A DNA stretch of 7,423 nucleotides from Myxococcales bacterium (GCA_003153875.1 PMBY01000041.1:1-7423); one strand, 5' to 3'. Positions 1 through 5,930 are shown, counted from the stretch's first letter. Notes: a model not told the origin generated them from the sequence alone. A program made the numbers and translations.

Positions 1-2
1 GC

Positions 3-179
3 GCGGGCACGCTCGCCGGAGATTCGATCACCTTCGCCGAGGAAGGCTTCCTGAAGGGTACAAAGGTCAGCGTCCGAGAGACGCTGGCCGCGAAGGGGCC
101 GAGGAAGCTCTTTCACAAGTTCGAAATTGAACAGGGCCACGGTTACCAAGTAATCGCCGAGGACACCTGCATGAAGTAG
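3..179 (+). CDS. C-terminal fragment of an uncharacterised protein (5' end outside window)
   Basis: An open frame enters from the left edge and ends at TAG 177-179, giving the last 58 residues of a protein (from AGTLAGDSITF to AEDTCMK). The alternation of short polar/hydrophobic segments with charged turns (GDSITF, FHKFEIEQG, GYQVIAED) resembles the last strands of a small beta-barrel such as the DUF1579/lipocalin-like families. That is a pattern impression only, not an identification. The stop is followed immediately by an inverted repeat (181-199), which fits the end of a transcription unit. No function can be assigned without the missing N-terminal part. Confidence 0.55.
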   Translation, partial: AGTLAGDSITFAEEGFLKGTKVSVRETLAAKGPRKLFHKFEIEQGHGYQVIAEDTCMK

Positions 180-180
180 G

Positions 181-199
181 CGGGCTGCGAGCGAGCCCG
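181..199 (+). terminator. Possible transcription terminator hairpin
   Basis: CGGGCT (181-186) and AGCCCG (194-199) form a perfect 6-bp stem around a 7-base loop, starting two bases after the TAG of the upstream gene. A G-T pair (180/200) could extend it. There is no T-run after it, so it is not a classic intrinsic terminator. Its position between a stop codon and the next gene is the main support. Confidence 0.3.
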
Positions 200-247
200 T
201 GCTTGCGGCACACCTCCCCAACCGGAACGCTATAGGTACCAGCGGCC

Positions 248-1048
248 ATGCAGACGTCAGACACTCACTGGTTGCGCGAGATCGCGGTCGCTCAAGAGGC
301 GGCGGCGTCAGCAGCGGCCATCCTGTTGCAGGGGTGGGGAACCCGGCCCGAGTTTCGTTTCAAGTCCAGCGACGTTGATCTGGTGACCGAGTTCGACGGC
401 CGGGCCGAGACAGTGATTGTTCGCGCGCTGAGCGCGGCGTTCCCTGATGATGCCATTGTGGGCGAGGAAGGCGGTGGGCAGGCTGGCCGATCCGGCCGCA
501 CCTGGCACGTAGACCCGCTCGACGGCACCACGAACTTCGCCCACGGCTTGCCCATCTTCGCGACATCGATCGGCCTGTTGGCCGAAGGTGCGCCGGTCGT
601 GGGCGTGGTGTCCGCCCCTGCCGTGGGTTGGACCTTCCACGGGGCTCGTGGGCAAGGTGCCTTTCTCAACGACAGGCCGATCCATCCCTCGGGTGTGGCC
701 GAATTGGGGCTCGCGCTGCTGGTCACCGGATTTCCCTACCTGCGGGTCCAGCAGAACGACAACTTGGCCGAGTTCGCGGCCTTCATGCGGGCTTCGCAGG
801 GCGTGCGGCGTCTGGGATCGGCGGCGCTTGACCTGTGTTTCGTCGCCTGTGGCTGGCTGGATGCGTTCTGGGAACGGCACATCAAGTCCTGGGACGTGGT
901 GGCCGGAACCGCCATCCTGACTGCGGCCGGGGGCCAGGTCAGCGATCCTGGAGGTGGACCCTTTGTCCCGGCGACCGGCTGCGTCCTGGCGAGCAACGGC
1001 AGGATTCACCAGGCCATGCTGGATGAGTTGAGAGCGTCTCGGCGATGA
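248..1048 (+). CDS. suhB: Inositol-1-monophosphatase family protein (SuhB-like)
   Basis: The 266-residue protein matches the usual length of the Mg2+-dependent inositol monophosphatase family. Members hydrolyse inositol-1-phosphate and related sugar or nucleotide phosphates in the cytoplasm; bacterial SuhB also has roles in rRNA transcription. Visible motifs are K39-S40-x-x-D42-V43-D44-L45-V46-T47 in the N-terminal part, G72-E73-E74, the family signature VDPLDGTTNFAHG at 88-100, and the C-terminal signature SWDVVAG at 214-220. By family knowledge E73, D89, D92 and D216 are metal ligands, and all are present, so the enzyme should be active. The segment 186-209 (VRRLGSAALD...GWLDAFWE) is also typical. 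The ATG at 248 has only a weak AGG 11 bases upstream, but it places the N-terminal helix correctly. It is probably monocistronic, with a convergent gene 24 bp downstream. The exact substrate (inositol-P, histidinol-P or 3'-phosphoadenosine phosphate) cannot be read from sequence. Confidence 0.93.
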   Translation: MQTSDTHWLREIAVAQEAAASAAAILLQGWGTRPEFRFKSSDVDLVTEFDGRAETVIVRALSAAFPDDAIVGEEGGGQAGRSGRTWHVDPLDGTTNFAHGLPIFATSIGLLAEGAPVVGVVSAPAVGWTFHGARGQGAFLNDRPIHPSGVAELGLALLVTGFPYLRVQQNDNLAEFAAFMRASQGVRRLGSAALDLCFVACGWLDAFWERHIKSWDVVAGTAILTAAGGQVSDPGGGPFVPATGCVLASNGRIHQAMLDELRASRR

Positions 1049-1070
1049 TCAAGACCGTGTTTCCCGAGAC
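1036..1070. terminator. Possible shared hairpin between convergent genes
   Basis: GTCTCGG (1036-1042) pairs perfectly with CCGAGAC (1064-1070) around a 21-base loop. The structure straddles the 3' ends of suhB (stop 1046-1048) and the minus-strand flavoenzyme (stop 1073-1075). A symmetric hairpin between convergent genes could end transcription in both directions. The loop is long and there is no clear T-run, so this is tentative. Confidence 0.28.
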
Positions 1071-1072
1071 CT

Positions 1073-1762
1073 TCATCGTGTGCCTCCCTGTCGTTTCTTC
1101 ATGGGGTATCCCATCGTCTGGCCGAAAAGCACACGCTGGTCGTCGCGCAGGTTCAATTTCGCAGAGAGTCTCGGCTTGTCGCAGTTGTGGAACCACGCTG
1201 CCAGACCGACGGAGGCGGCGAACAGGTACACGTTGGCCGCAATCAAGCCTGTGTCGACGAAGTAGTACGACCGCTGGACATCGGGATTGCGAAGCCCCGG
1301 CTCCTGGTATCCGGCGGTGTTGGCCAACTTGTCGATGTCCGCGATGTAAATGAGGCGAACAGGAGCCTTGGCGCCGCTGCTGCCCTGGCCTCGGCCGATC
1401 GCCAGGCTTCGCAGGTCACCCGCGACGGCCGGCACCAGCCGGTGATTGAACGGGTCATACAAATACGTCCCGTCTTGCAGAGCAACGTAGACGTCGATCT
1501 CCTGCGAGTTGCTCGCCGAGGCTGCGGTCCTGCCGGGAATCCCGAATGGACCCTTCTTCCGGTTCACTCCGCAGGCCGCCCACAGCAGATCAGAAAGAAC
1601 CTGCAAGGGAAGTTTCTTGTCGCTGATTTCGCGAATGGTCTTTCTCAGTTGTAAGACCGCCGCGAGCGACCTGCTGGACTTGAGCGCGGGTCTCGGTAGT
1701 TCAATAGGCTGGGCATCGCGCGAAAGGACTGGTGTCCGTTTGCTGGGTCGCTTCTGGGTCAT
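1073..1762 (-). CDS. SagB/ThcOx-type nitroreductase-family flavoenzyme
   Basis: A 229-residue protein of the FMN-dependent nitroreductase superfamily, closest in appearance to the SagB-type dehydrogenases. The N-terminal FMN-contact region is LRKTIREIS (39-47) followed by L56-S57-D58-L59-L60-W61-A62-A63-C64-G65. The GRTAASASNSQ segment (77-87) corresponds to the RTxPSAG-type flavin loop, and a YVALQDGTYLYDP-like strand pair follows. The C-terminal part has the AANVYLFAASVGLAAWFH helix and the FGQTMGYP segment typical of the fold. The start is well supported: AGGAGG lies at 1768-1773, 5 bases before the ATG (1760-1762). SagB proteins often oxidise azoline rings in peptide natural products, but no precursor peptide, cyclodehydratase or YcaO gene is visible here, so that role is unsupported. 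A stand-alone oxidoreductase is equally possible. The basic Lys/Arg-rich first 15 residues are probably disordered. It is convergent with suhB and lies 108 bp downstream of the kelch lipoprotein gene on the same strand. Confidence 0.85.
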   Translation of the reverse strand: MTQKRPSKRTPVLSRDAQPIELPRPALKSSRSLAAVLQLRKTIREISDKKLPLQVLSDLLWAACGVNRKKGPFGIPGRTAASASNSQEIDVYVALQDGTYLYDPFNHRLVPAVAGDLRSLAIGRGQGSSGAKAPVRLIYIADIDKLANTAGYQEPGLRNPDVQRSYYFVDTGLIAANVYLFAASVGLAAWFHNCDKPRLSAKLNLRDDQRVLFGQTMGYPMKKRQGGTR

Positions 1763-1767
1763 CGTAA

Positions 1768-1773
1768 CCTCCT
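1768..1773 (-). promoter_or_regulatory. Strong ribosome binding site of the flavoenzyme
   Basis: On the minus strand the bases read AGGAGG, a perfect Shine-Dalgarno core, 5 bases upstream of the ATG at 1760-1762. This fixes the start of the flavoenzyme gene and is the strongest ribosome binding site in the window. Confidence 0.8.
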
Positions 1774-1870
1774 GGCTTCGTTCGAAATGCTGACCCTCTT
1801 TCAGAAAGAAGGATCGACGTCCAAGACATCACCCTCTGGAATGCGACCACTCGGGCGCTCGCCATCACTG

Positions 1871-2860
1871 CTATGGGTAGAGCTCCGCGCTCCCATCGCC
1901 ACCGTACGCGCCGGCGACGAGCACCTTGCCATTTGGCAACAACGTCGCCGTGTGGCGCTCCCTGCCCACGGTCATGCTGCCAATGACTGCGAATGTCCCG
2001 GCCGCGGGGTCGTATAGCTCCACGCTCCCAGGCGGCCCGCTGCTCGCTCCGCCCGCGACGAGTACCGTCCCGTTGCCCAACAACGTCGCCGTGTGGTCGG
2101 ACCTCCCCACGCTCATGCTGCCGGTGGCCACAAATCTCCCGGCCGCCGGGTCGTATAGCTCCGCGCTCGCCAGGGTGACGTCGCCATCCCCGCCACCACC
2201 AGCCAGGAGTACCGTCCCGTCGCCCAGCAACGTCGCCGTGTGGCCGGACCTTGTCGCGCTCATGTCGCCGGTCGCCGCAAATGTGTCGGCCACGGGGTCA
2301 TAAAGCTCCGCGCTCGCCAGAGAGTCGGCGCCATCATATCCGCCGACGACGAGCACCTTTCCGTTGCCCAGCAACGTCGCGGTATGACTGGTTCTTGCCA
2401 CTGTCATGCTGCCGGTAATCGTGAACGTTCCAGTCGCTGGGTCGTACAGCTCCGCGCTCGCGTGGGGCGCGGCACCACCGACTCCCCCGGCGACGAGTAC
2501 CTTTCCGTTGCCCAACAACGTCGCCGTGTCGCCGTACCTTTCCACGCTCATGCTGCCAGTGACCGTGAACGTCCCAGTCGCTGGGTCGTAGAGTTCCGCG
2601 CTCGCCAAAGGCCCGTCGGCACCCCATCCGCCCGCGATGAGCACCTCCCCGTTGCCCAACAACGTCGCGGTTGGCGACTGTCTGGCTACGGCCAGGCTTC
2701 CGGTAGCCGTGAACGTCCCGGTGGCTGGGTCGTACAACTCGGCGCTGGCGAGATACCCGGTAGCCCCTCCTTCGCCGTCGGTGACGAGCACCTTTCCGTT
2801 GGGCAACAACGTGGCCGTGGTCGCGTCTGCCACGACGTTCATGCTGCCCGTTCGCGAGAA
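1871..2860 (-). repeat. Seven tandem kelch-coding repeats (about 144 bp period)
   Basis: The 3' part of the lipoprotein gene is a tandem DNA repeat. The plus-strand landmark AACGTCGCCG, or a one-base variant, recurs at 1941, 2082, 2229, 2373, 2517, 2661 and 2808, giving periods of 141, 147, 144, 144, 144 and 147 bp. All are multiples of three, so the reading frame is kept. The AGCTCCGCGCT-like segment also recurs once per unit. Conservation at the DNA level, and not only in the protein, suggests recent duplication or gene conversion among blades. Units could be gained or lost in related strains. Confidence 0.85.
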
Positions 2861-3634
2861 AACCACGAGCAGAACCGTCACCTGCGCCGTCGTGGAACCC
2901 CCGGCCACGTTGGTCACAGTCAGTGTGTAGGTCGTGGCTGCGTTGATGGAGTCGATAATCTTCCCGCTGCCGCTGGTCACGGCACCAATGCCCTGATCCA
3001 CGATTCCGGTCCCGTCGTAGAACTCCGCCGTCAAGGTCGCGCTGCCGCCGCTGCTGACCGCAGTTGGGCTGGCGCCAAAACTGACGATAGTTGGCAAAGG
3101 AACCGGCATCACCGTTACTTGCGCCGTTGCTGAAGCCCCGGCCGCGTTGGTTGCCGTCAGTGTGTAGGTAGTTGTCTCTCTATCAGGCGCGACCACTTGG
3201 GATGTCTTGCCGCGAACCGAGCCAATGCCTTGATCGATAGACAGGCTGGTCGCGCCAGTCACAGCCCAACTGAGCGTGCTGGTTTGACCCTCCGAAATTG
3301 TTGTCGGTGAGGCAGTAAAACTGACGATCACAGGGACGCCTGCATCCGTGTTCGCGGTGTCAAACGGCGCGTCGCTGCCGCCTGTGGCGGTGGAGGCGTC
3401 CGGTGGACTGGCGGCGCCATCGCCTGTGCCTCCAGCGTCCACCGTGGGCGCCGAGCACACGCACGCCCCGGACCTACCTGCCGAGTTGCACGTCAGGGTG
3501 CCCTTCTGGCCGGCAGGGCAAGCGCACTCAACGCTCGCTCCGGGAACGCACTTGGCTGCCTGTTTTCCACCGCTGCAACCACCGAGAAGAGCCACATAGA
3601 GACACGAAAGCACGATACCCAATTTGGCTACCAT
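1871..3634 (-). CDS. Kelch-repeat surface lipoprotein with two Ig-like domains
   Basis: From the ATG at 3632-3634 this encodes 587 residues. Residues 1-20 are a lipoprotein signal peptide (basic K4, hydrophobic core, LGGC lipobox 17-20, lipidated C20). Residues 29-60 hold six cysteines in a CVPG...CACPAGQKG...C...CVC pattern seen in many myxobacterial lipoproteins. A Ser/Asp/Gly/Thr linker (61-100) follows, then two Ig-like domains (about 101-176 and 181-254) that both contain a DQGIG turn and end in TTYTLT(A/V)TN...VTV. The remainder (259-587) is seven kelch-type repeats of 47-49 residues with the core HTATLLGNGKVLVAGG...SAELYDPATGTF. Seven blades suit a closed beta-propeller. The last repeat ends at ELYP, so the strand before repeat 1 may close the ring. 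Such proteins are expected outside the inner membrane and may bind carbohydrate or protein; no catalytic residues are evident. No Shine-Dalgarno is visible at 3634, but the signal peptide strongly supports this start. The frame is open further upstream to 4168, which I attribute to the frameshifted PIN gene rather than a real N-terminal extension. Confidence 0.85.
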   Translation of the reverse strand: MVAKLGIVLSCLYVALLGGCSGGKQAAKCVPGASVECACPAGQKGTLTCNSAGRSGACVCSAPTVDAGGTGDGAASPPDASTATGGSDAPFDTANTDAGVPVIVSFTASPTTISEGQTSTLSWAVTGATSLSIDQGIGSVRGKTSQVVAPDRETTTYTLTATNAAGASATAQVTVMPVPLPTIVSFGASPTAVSSGGSATLTAEFYDGTGIVDQGIGAVTSGSGKIIDSINAATTYTLTVTNVAGGSTTAQVTVLLVVFSRTGSMNVVADATTATLLPNGKVLVTDGEGGATGYLASAELYDPATGTFTATGSLAVARQSPTATLLGNGEVLIAGGWGADGPLASAELYDPATGTFTVTGSMSVERYGDTATLLGNGKVLVAGGVGGAAPHASAELYDPATGTFTITGSMTVARTSHTATLLGNGKVLVVGGYDGADSLASAELYDPVADTFAATGDMSATRSGHTATLLGDGTVLLAGGGGDGDVTLASAELYDPAAGRFVATGSMSVGRSDHTATLLGNGTVLVAGGASSGPPGSVELYDPAAGTFAVIGSMTVGRERHTATLLPNGKVLVAGAYGGDGSAELYP

Positions 3635-3725
3635 GTGAACAATGGTCGCCCCATGCGGGCTTCGCCGCAAGCAGTTCCAAAGGCGGTTCTCGGCTCCATG
3701 GCCTCGCTGCCCCGACCGACGAGCG

Positions 3726-4168
3726 CTACAGCCCCCGCACCTCGATGAGGTGCCTCCAGCGGGCAAAGTCGCTGCCGTTGTCGGTGAGCAGGATGCGGAT
3801 CCCATGAGCGAGCATGGTCGCCACGATGTTTGCATCGTGGATCTGTTTTCCGCGCGTGTCGCCGACCGCCAGCAGGTCGTGCAACTGTTGGCGACGTCAG
3901 GGCCATCCTCGGCCACGCGACACTGCAACTCGATCAGGCGTGCGCGGTTCAGGATGTCCGACATCGGGACGTTCCCAGGGAAGAAGGTCTGAGGGCGCGA
4001 CATCACGGCCAGAAACTCCCGAACCACATGGCGACTCGTCCACAGGGCTCCTGTCGCTGGCCGGCCAACCGCCGCAACGGCCTGGGCGTGGCGGGGCGCT
4101 GTTAGAACCGCCGCGTTCACCCAAACGTTTGTGTCGGCGAAGACGCCGTCAGCGACCGGTGTCGGCAT
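3726..4168 (-). pseudogene. PIN-domain (VapC-type) toxin, disrupted by a one-base frameshift
   Basis: PIN-domain toxins are Mg2+-dependent ribonucleases, usually held inactive by a partner antitoxin. The N-terminal half reads FADTNVWVN (10-18, acidic D12) and SRHVVREFLAVMSRPQTF (45-62, acidic E51) in one frame, up to GPDVA. The C-terminal half appears in another frame from about 3888 down: QLHDLLAVGDTRGKQIHDAN, then IVATMLAHGIRILLTDNGSD, ending EVRGL at TAG 3726-3728. It carries the expected acidic residues in HDAN and TDNGSD. The switch lies near 3884-3893, where one base appears to be missing; restoring it gives about 147 residues, normal for the family. The ATG at 4166-4168 lies inside the antitoxin gene (20-bp overlap), with an AGAGGA ribosome binding site 5 bases upstream. 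The toxin is therefore probably inactive, unless the frameshift is a sequencing error. Confidence 0.82.
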
Positions 4169-4379
4169 ACAGGTCCTCTCGTCGCAGGCTCAGCCCGCCC
4201 GCCGGCCATCGCGCGCCGGGTAGGGCTAGGTCGGCCCACGATGCAGCCGAGGGCTCAGGGGTGAGCGTTTCATCCAGCACCACCACGACGCGATGGGGAC
4301 CGCTGGCAACGTCCGAGGGGACGTCCACCACGAGCTGGTGGGCTGGTGTCACGATGCCCGTCGTTTGCAGTGCCTTCAT
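4149..4379 (-). CDS. Antitoxin partner of the PIN toxin
   Basis: A 76-residue protein with the layout of small antitoxins paired with PIN toxins. It has an N-terminal beta-rich half (KALQTTGIVTPAHQLVVDVP, then HRVVVVLDE at 29-37), a Pro/Ser/Ala linker, and a C-terminal PAGGLSLRREDLYADTGR tail. The LRREDLY (65-71) plus GR ending is a recurrent feature of this antitoxin type and is thought to bind the toxin. The start is supported by AGGAG (minus strand, 4387-4391) 7 bases before the ATG (4377-4379). Its 3' end overlaps the toxin gene by 20 bp, and the DUF433 gene ends only 15 bp upstream, so the three genes look co-transcribed and translationally linked. The antitoxin is intact while its toxin is frameshifted. 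Its DNA-binding fold (AbrB-like or other) is not certain from sequence. Confidence 0.75.
   Translation of the reverse strand: MKALQTTGIVTPAHQLVVDVPSDVASGPHRVVVVLDETLTPEPSAASWADLALPGARWPAGGLSLRREDLYADTGR
4174..4179 (-). promoter_or_regulatory. Toxin ribosome binding site inside antitoxin codons
   Basis: On the minus strand AGAGGA lies 5 bases upstream of the toxin ATG (4166-4168). These bases are the R-E-D codons of the antitoxin's conserved LRREDLY motif. The toxin start is therefore embedded in the antitoxin's reading frame, an arrangement expected to couple toxin translation to antitoxin translation. Confidence 0.6.
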
Positions 4380-4394
4380 GGGATTGCTCCTGAC

Positions 4395-4721
4395 CTAAAG
4401 TGTAGGACGAAATCGCGCGCTGGCCAGGTGCGGGGCGTACCGTCCGGCCATGCGCAAGACGAACCCGTCTTCTGCGAGCAGCTCGGCCTCGACTTCGCCA
4501 TGGTTGTCGTAGTAGTAGGCCAGGGCCGCGTGAACCTGCGCCAGGGTCAACTGGGGCAATGCCTCGACGATGTCGTCAACGCTCTCCCCCTGGTGCACGT
4601 GTCTCGAAACGATCTCCGAGACCTTGACCCGCGTGCCACGAATGTGCGGGTGACCGCCACAGACGTCAGGCAGCACCTCGACGTAGCCTCCGGAAAAATG
4701 GGGTCTTCTGGCTGCGCCCAT
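4395..4721 (-). CDS. DUF433-domain protein (antitoxin-type DNA-binding protein)
   Basis: From the ATG at 4719-4721 this gives 108 residues carrying a DUF433 domain. The VEVLPDVCGGHPHIRGTRVKV stretch (14-34) holds the family hallmark GG-P-IRGTR, and a helical stretch around QLTLAQVHAALAYYYDNHGE (57-76) is typical of its winged-helix half. DUF433 proteins are generally regarded as antitoxins, most often paired with a DUF5615 PIN-like toxin; no DUF5615 gene is seen here. Instead it sits 15 bp upstream of a second antitoxin and its PIN toxin. The start is uncertain. The frame is open to an ATG at 4980-4982, but that would overlap the lipoprotein gene and add a 87-residue extension unlike the family. 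ATGs at 4737-4739 and 4827-4829 are also possible; only the latter has a GGAGG, at a short 3-base spacing. I prefer 4721 on family length and a possible promoter just upstream. Confidence 0.72.
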   Translation of the reverse strand: MGAARRPHFSGGYVEVLPDVCGGHPHIRGTRVKVSEIVSRHVHQGESVDDIVEALPQLTLAQVHAALAYYYDNHGEVEAELLAEDGFVLRMAGRYAPHLASARFRPTL

Positions 4722-4731
4722 GACAGTGGAA

Positions 4732-4760
4732 TCTATCATGCCGGGTTGCGCCCGTGTGAA
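4732..4760 (-). promoter_or_regulatory. Possible promoter of the DUF433-antitoxin-toxin genes
   Basis: On the minus strand TTCACA (4755-4760) matches the -35 consensus TTGACA at 5 of 6 bases. After a 17-base spacer, GATAGA (4732-4737) is a weak -10 (3 of 6). Transcription would then begin about 4725, only a few bases before the ATG at 4721, giving a nearly leaderless message; this would explain the lack of a Shine-Dalgarno. The spacer holds the inverted repeat CGGG-CGCAA-CCCG, a possible operator for autoregulation. Weak evidence. Confidence 0.22.
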
Positions 4761-4951
4761 GGCAGCGATCGCCCGACCTTGTTCGCAGACAGACTGGAGC
4801 AGGTACTGCACGCGCTCATAAACCAACATTGCCCTCCACGCGGGACTTGCTGCAGGCCAGTCCCACCAAACCGGATACAAAGAAAGCTGCGACGGTTGTT
4901 GAGATCCTGAACATTGGTCCCCTGTTGTCGCGTTGGCTATAGCTTGACCGT

Positions 4952-5806
4952 CTATCCCCCCTGAATCATCGGAATCTGGCACGTTGTGGAGCAGAAAAGC
5001 AAGGTGCCTGCCGGACAGTTGCAGGAGGCTGGGAATGACTCACAACCAGCATTCTCCGGGTAGCCAAGTGGGTGCCCTAGGGCATCCAGGCACAGACCAT
5101 TCAGGTTGCCAAAGTCACATTGTTCCCAATTATCGACGTCGATAATGCCATCGCCGCAGCAAGGTAACCTTCCCGCGTCACTGCCATCAGGAGATGCGTC
5201 CTGTGTGCCGAGAAGGCCTCCATCTGATGAGTTGCCAGTGCAAGCGTGTGGAGTAGTATCTTGCATGCATACAAGAGATTGAGCGCACAAGTACTCGGTG
5301 TAGCAGAAAGCGCCCCCACAGAAGAATCCGGACCCACTCGCCTTATAGCCAGGAATGCATGACAGTGGATCGCTACAGTGAACAGCCTCAGGCAACATGC
5401 ACAGTATTGGGGCGGCGGGACAGAACTGTAGAGAGTAACACTCGCGCCCTGGTGGGCAGGCGTCACCTATTTCCTGGTCACCTGGGTTGCAACCAAGCAG
5501 CAACCTGGGCGGCGGAAAAGAACAGGTCTGGCCACCAGTTCCGGAGCTGCCAGCCGTTCCTCCACCTGCGTTTGGTCCGTCGAAGCCAATGGTTCCACCA
5601 GTACCACCTGTGCTGCCCCCTCCAGCTCCACCTGGACCAATCGTGGCGCCAGTGCCACCGCCGGTTCCGCTGCTGATGGTGCTGCCTGCCTGGCCTCCGC
5701 TTGCAGATCCTGCATCACCTGCACTCCTCTTGAGACCGGAACTGCTGCACGCCATGCCCACCAGGCCGGCTAGAAGAATGGCTGCCACAACCGTAGGCAT
5801 CTTCAT
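4952..5806 (-). CDS. Cysteine-rich predicted lipoprotein with Gly-rich linker
   Basis: A 284-residue predicted outer-surface lipoprotein. I choose the ATG at 5804-5806 because GGAG (5813-5816) sits 6 bases upstream and because it yields a compact signal peptide: MKMPTVVAAILLAGLVGMAC, with VGMAC as lipobox and C20 as the lipidated residue. The upstream ATG at 5876-5878 would add 24 polar residues before the signal and is unlikely. Residues 21 to about 92 are a Gly/Ser/Thr/Ala linker with repeated TGG and GGT units. From residue 95 on there are 22 cysteines. A CCGDGIIDVDNWEQCDFGN segment (216-234) resembles the Myxococcus cysteine-rich repeat (CGDG...E-CD-GN), and further C-C pairs continue to the C-terminus (CSTTC). 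These modules are probably disulfide-bonded and extracytoplasmic. No enzymatic motif is visible and the function is unknown. The gene has its own upstream gap, which includes a hairpin in the likely 5' leader. Confidence 0.8.
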   Translation of the reverse strand: MKMPTVVAAILLAGLVGMACSSSGLKRSAGDAGSASGGQAGSTISSGTGGGTGATIGPGGAGGGSTGGTGGTIGFDGPNAGGGTAGSSGTGGQTCSFPPPRLLLGCNPGDQEIGDACPPGRECYSLQFCPAAPILCMLPEAVHCSDPLSCIPGYKASGSGFFCGGAFCYTEYLCAQSLVCMQDTTPHACTGNSSDGGLLGTQDASPDGSDAGRLPCCGDGIIDVDNWEQCDFGNLNGLCLDALGHPLGYPENAGCESFPASCNCPAGTLLFCSTTCQIPMIQGG

Positions 5807-5831
5807 GAAGCTCTCCATGCGCCGCCTGACA

Positions 5832-5851
5832 TCGGTCTTATTGATGACCGA
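5832..5851 (-). promoter_or_regulatory. Stem-loop in the leader of the Cys-rich lipoprotein gene
   Basis: TCGGTC (5832-5837) and GACCGA (5846-5851) form a 6-bp perfect stem with an 8-base A/T-rich loop. The stem begins 25 bases upstream of the preferred ATG (5804-5806) and about 15 bases from its ribosome binding site, so it would lie in the 5' untranslated leader. It could affect translation or mRNA stability, but the stem is short and may be chance. Confidence 0.22.
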
Positions 5852-5930
5852 GAAACCATGGTACCGCTTTTCCGGCACACGGGATGCTCAAGAACAATCG
5901 TATTCTGCCCAGCTGTATGCGCAGACATTC

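Noticed and set aside
1871..2860. Tandem repeats considered as a CRISPR array
   Set aside because: The units are about 144 bp, in frame and encode kelch blades. There is no short repeat/spacer pattern.
2240..3133. Long plus-strand open frame (297 codons) across the kelch and Ig region
   Set aside because: It is antisense to the lipoprotein gene, and its repeats (such as EHLSVAQQRR) are only the reverse reading of the kelch repeat DNA. It has no ribosome binding site and no domain of its own.
3884..3893. Programmed ribosomal frameshifting in the PIN gene
   Set aside because: There is no slippery heptamer or homopolymer, no obvious stimulatory structure, and no known precedent for this family that I can name. 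A simple indel is the more economical reading.
4842..4864. Inverted repeat GGGACT/AGTCCC with 11-base loop, considered as the lipoprotein terminator
   Set aside because: The stem is only 6 bp with a long loop, has no T-run on either strand and lies about 90 bp past the stop. It is not distinguishable from chance.
4722..4982. N-terminal extension of the DUF433 protein to the ATG at 4982
   Set aside because: It would overlap the lipoprotein gene by 31 bp. The added residues are unlike the DUF433 family, which starts about 10-15 residues before the domain, and there is no ribosome binding site.
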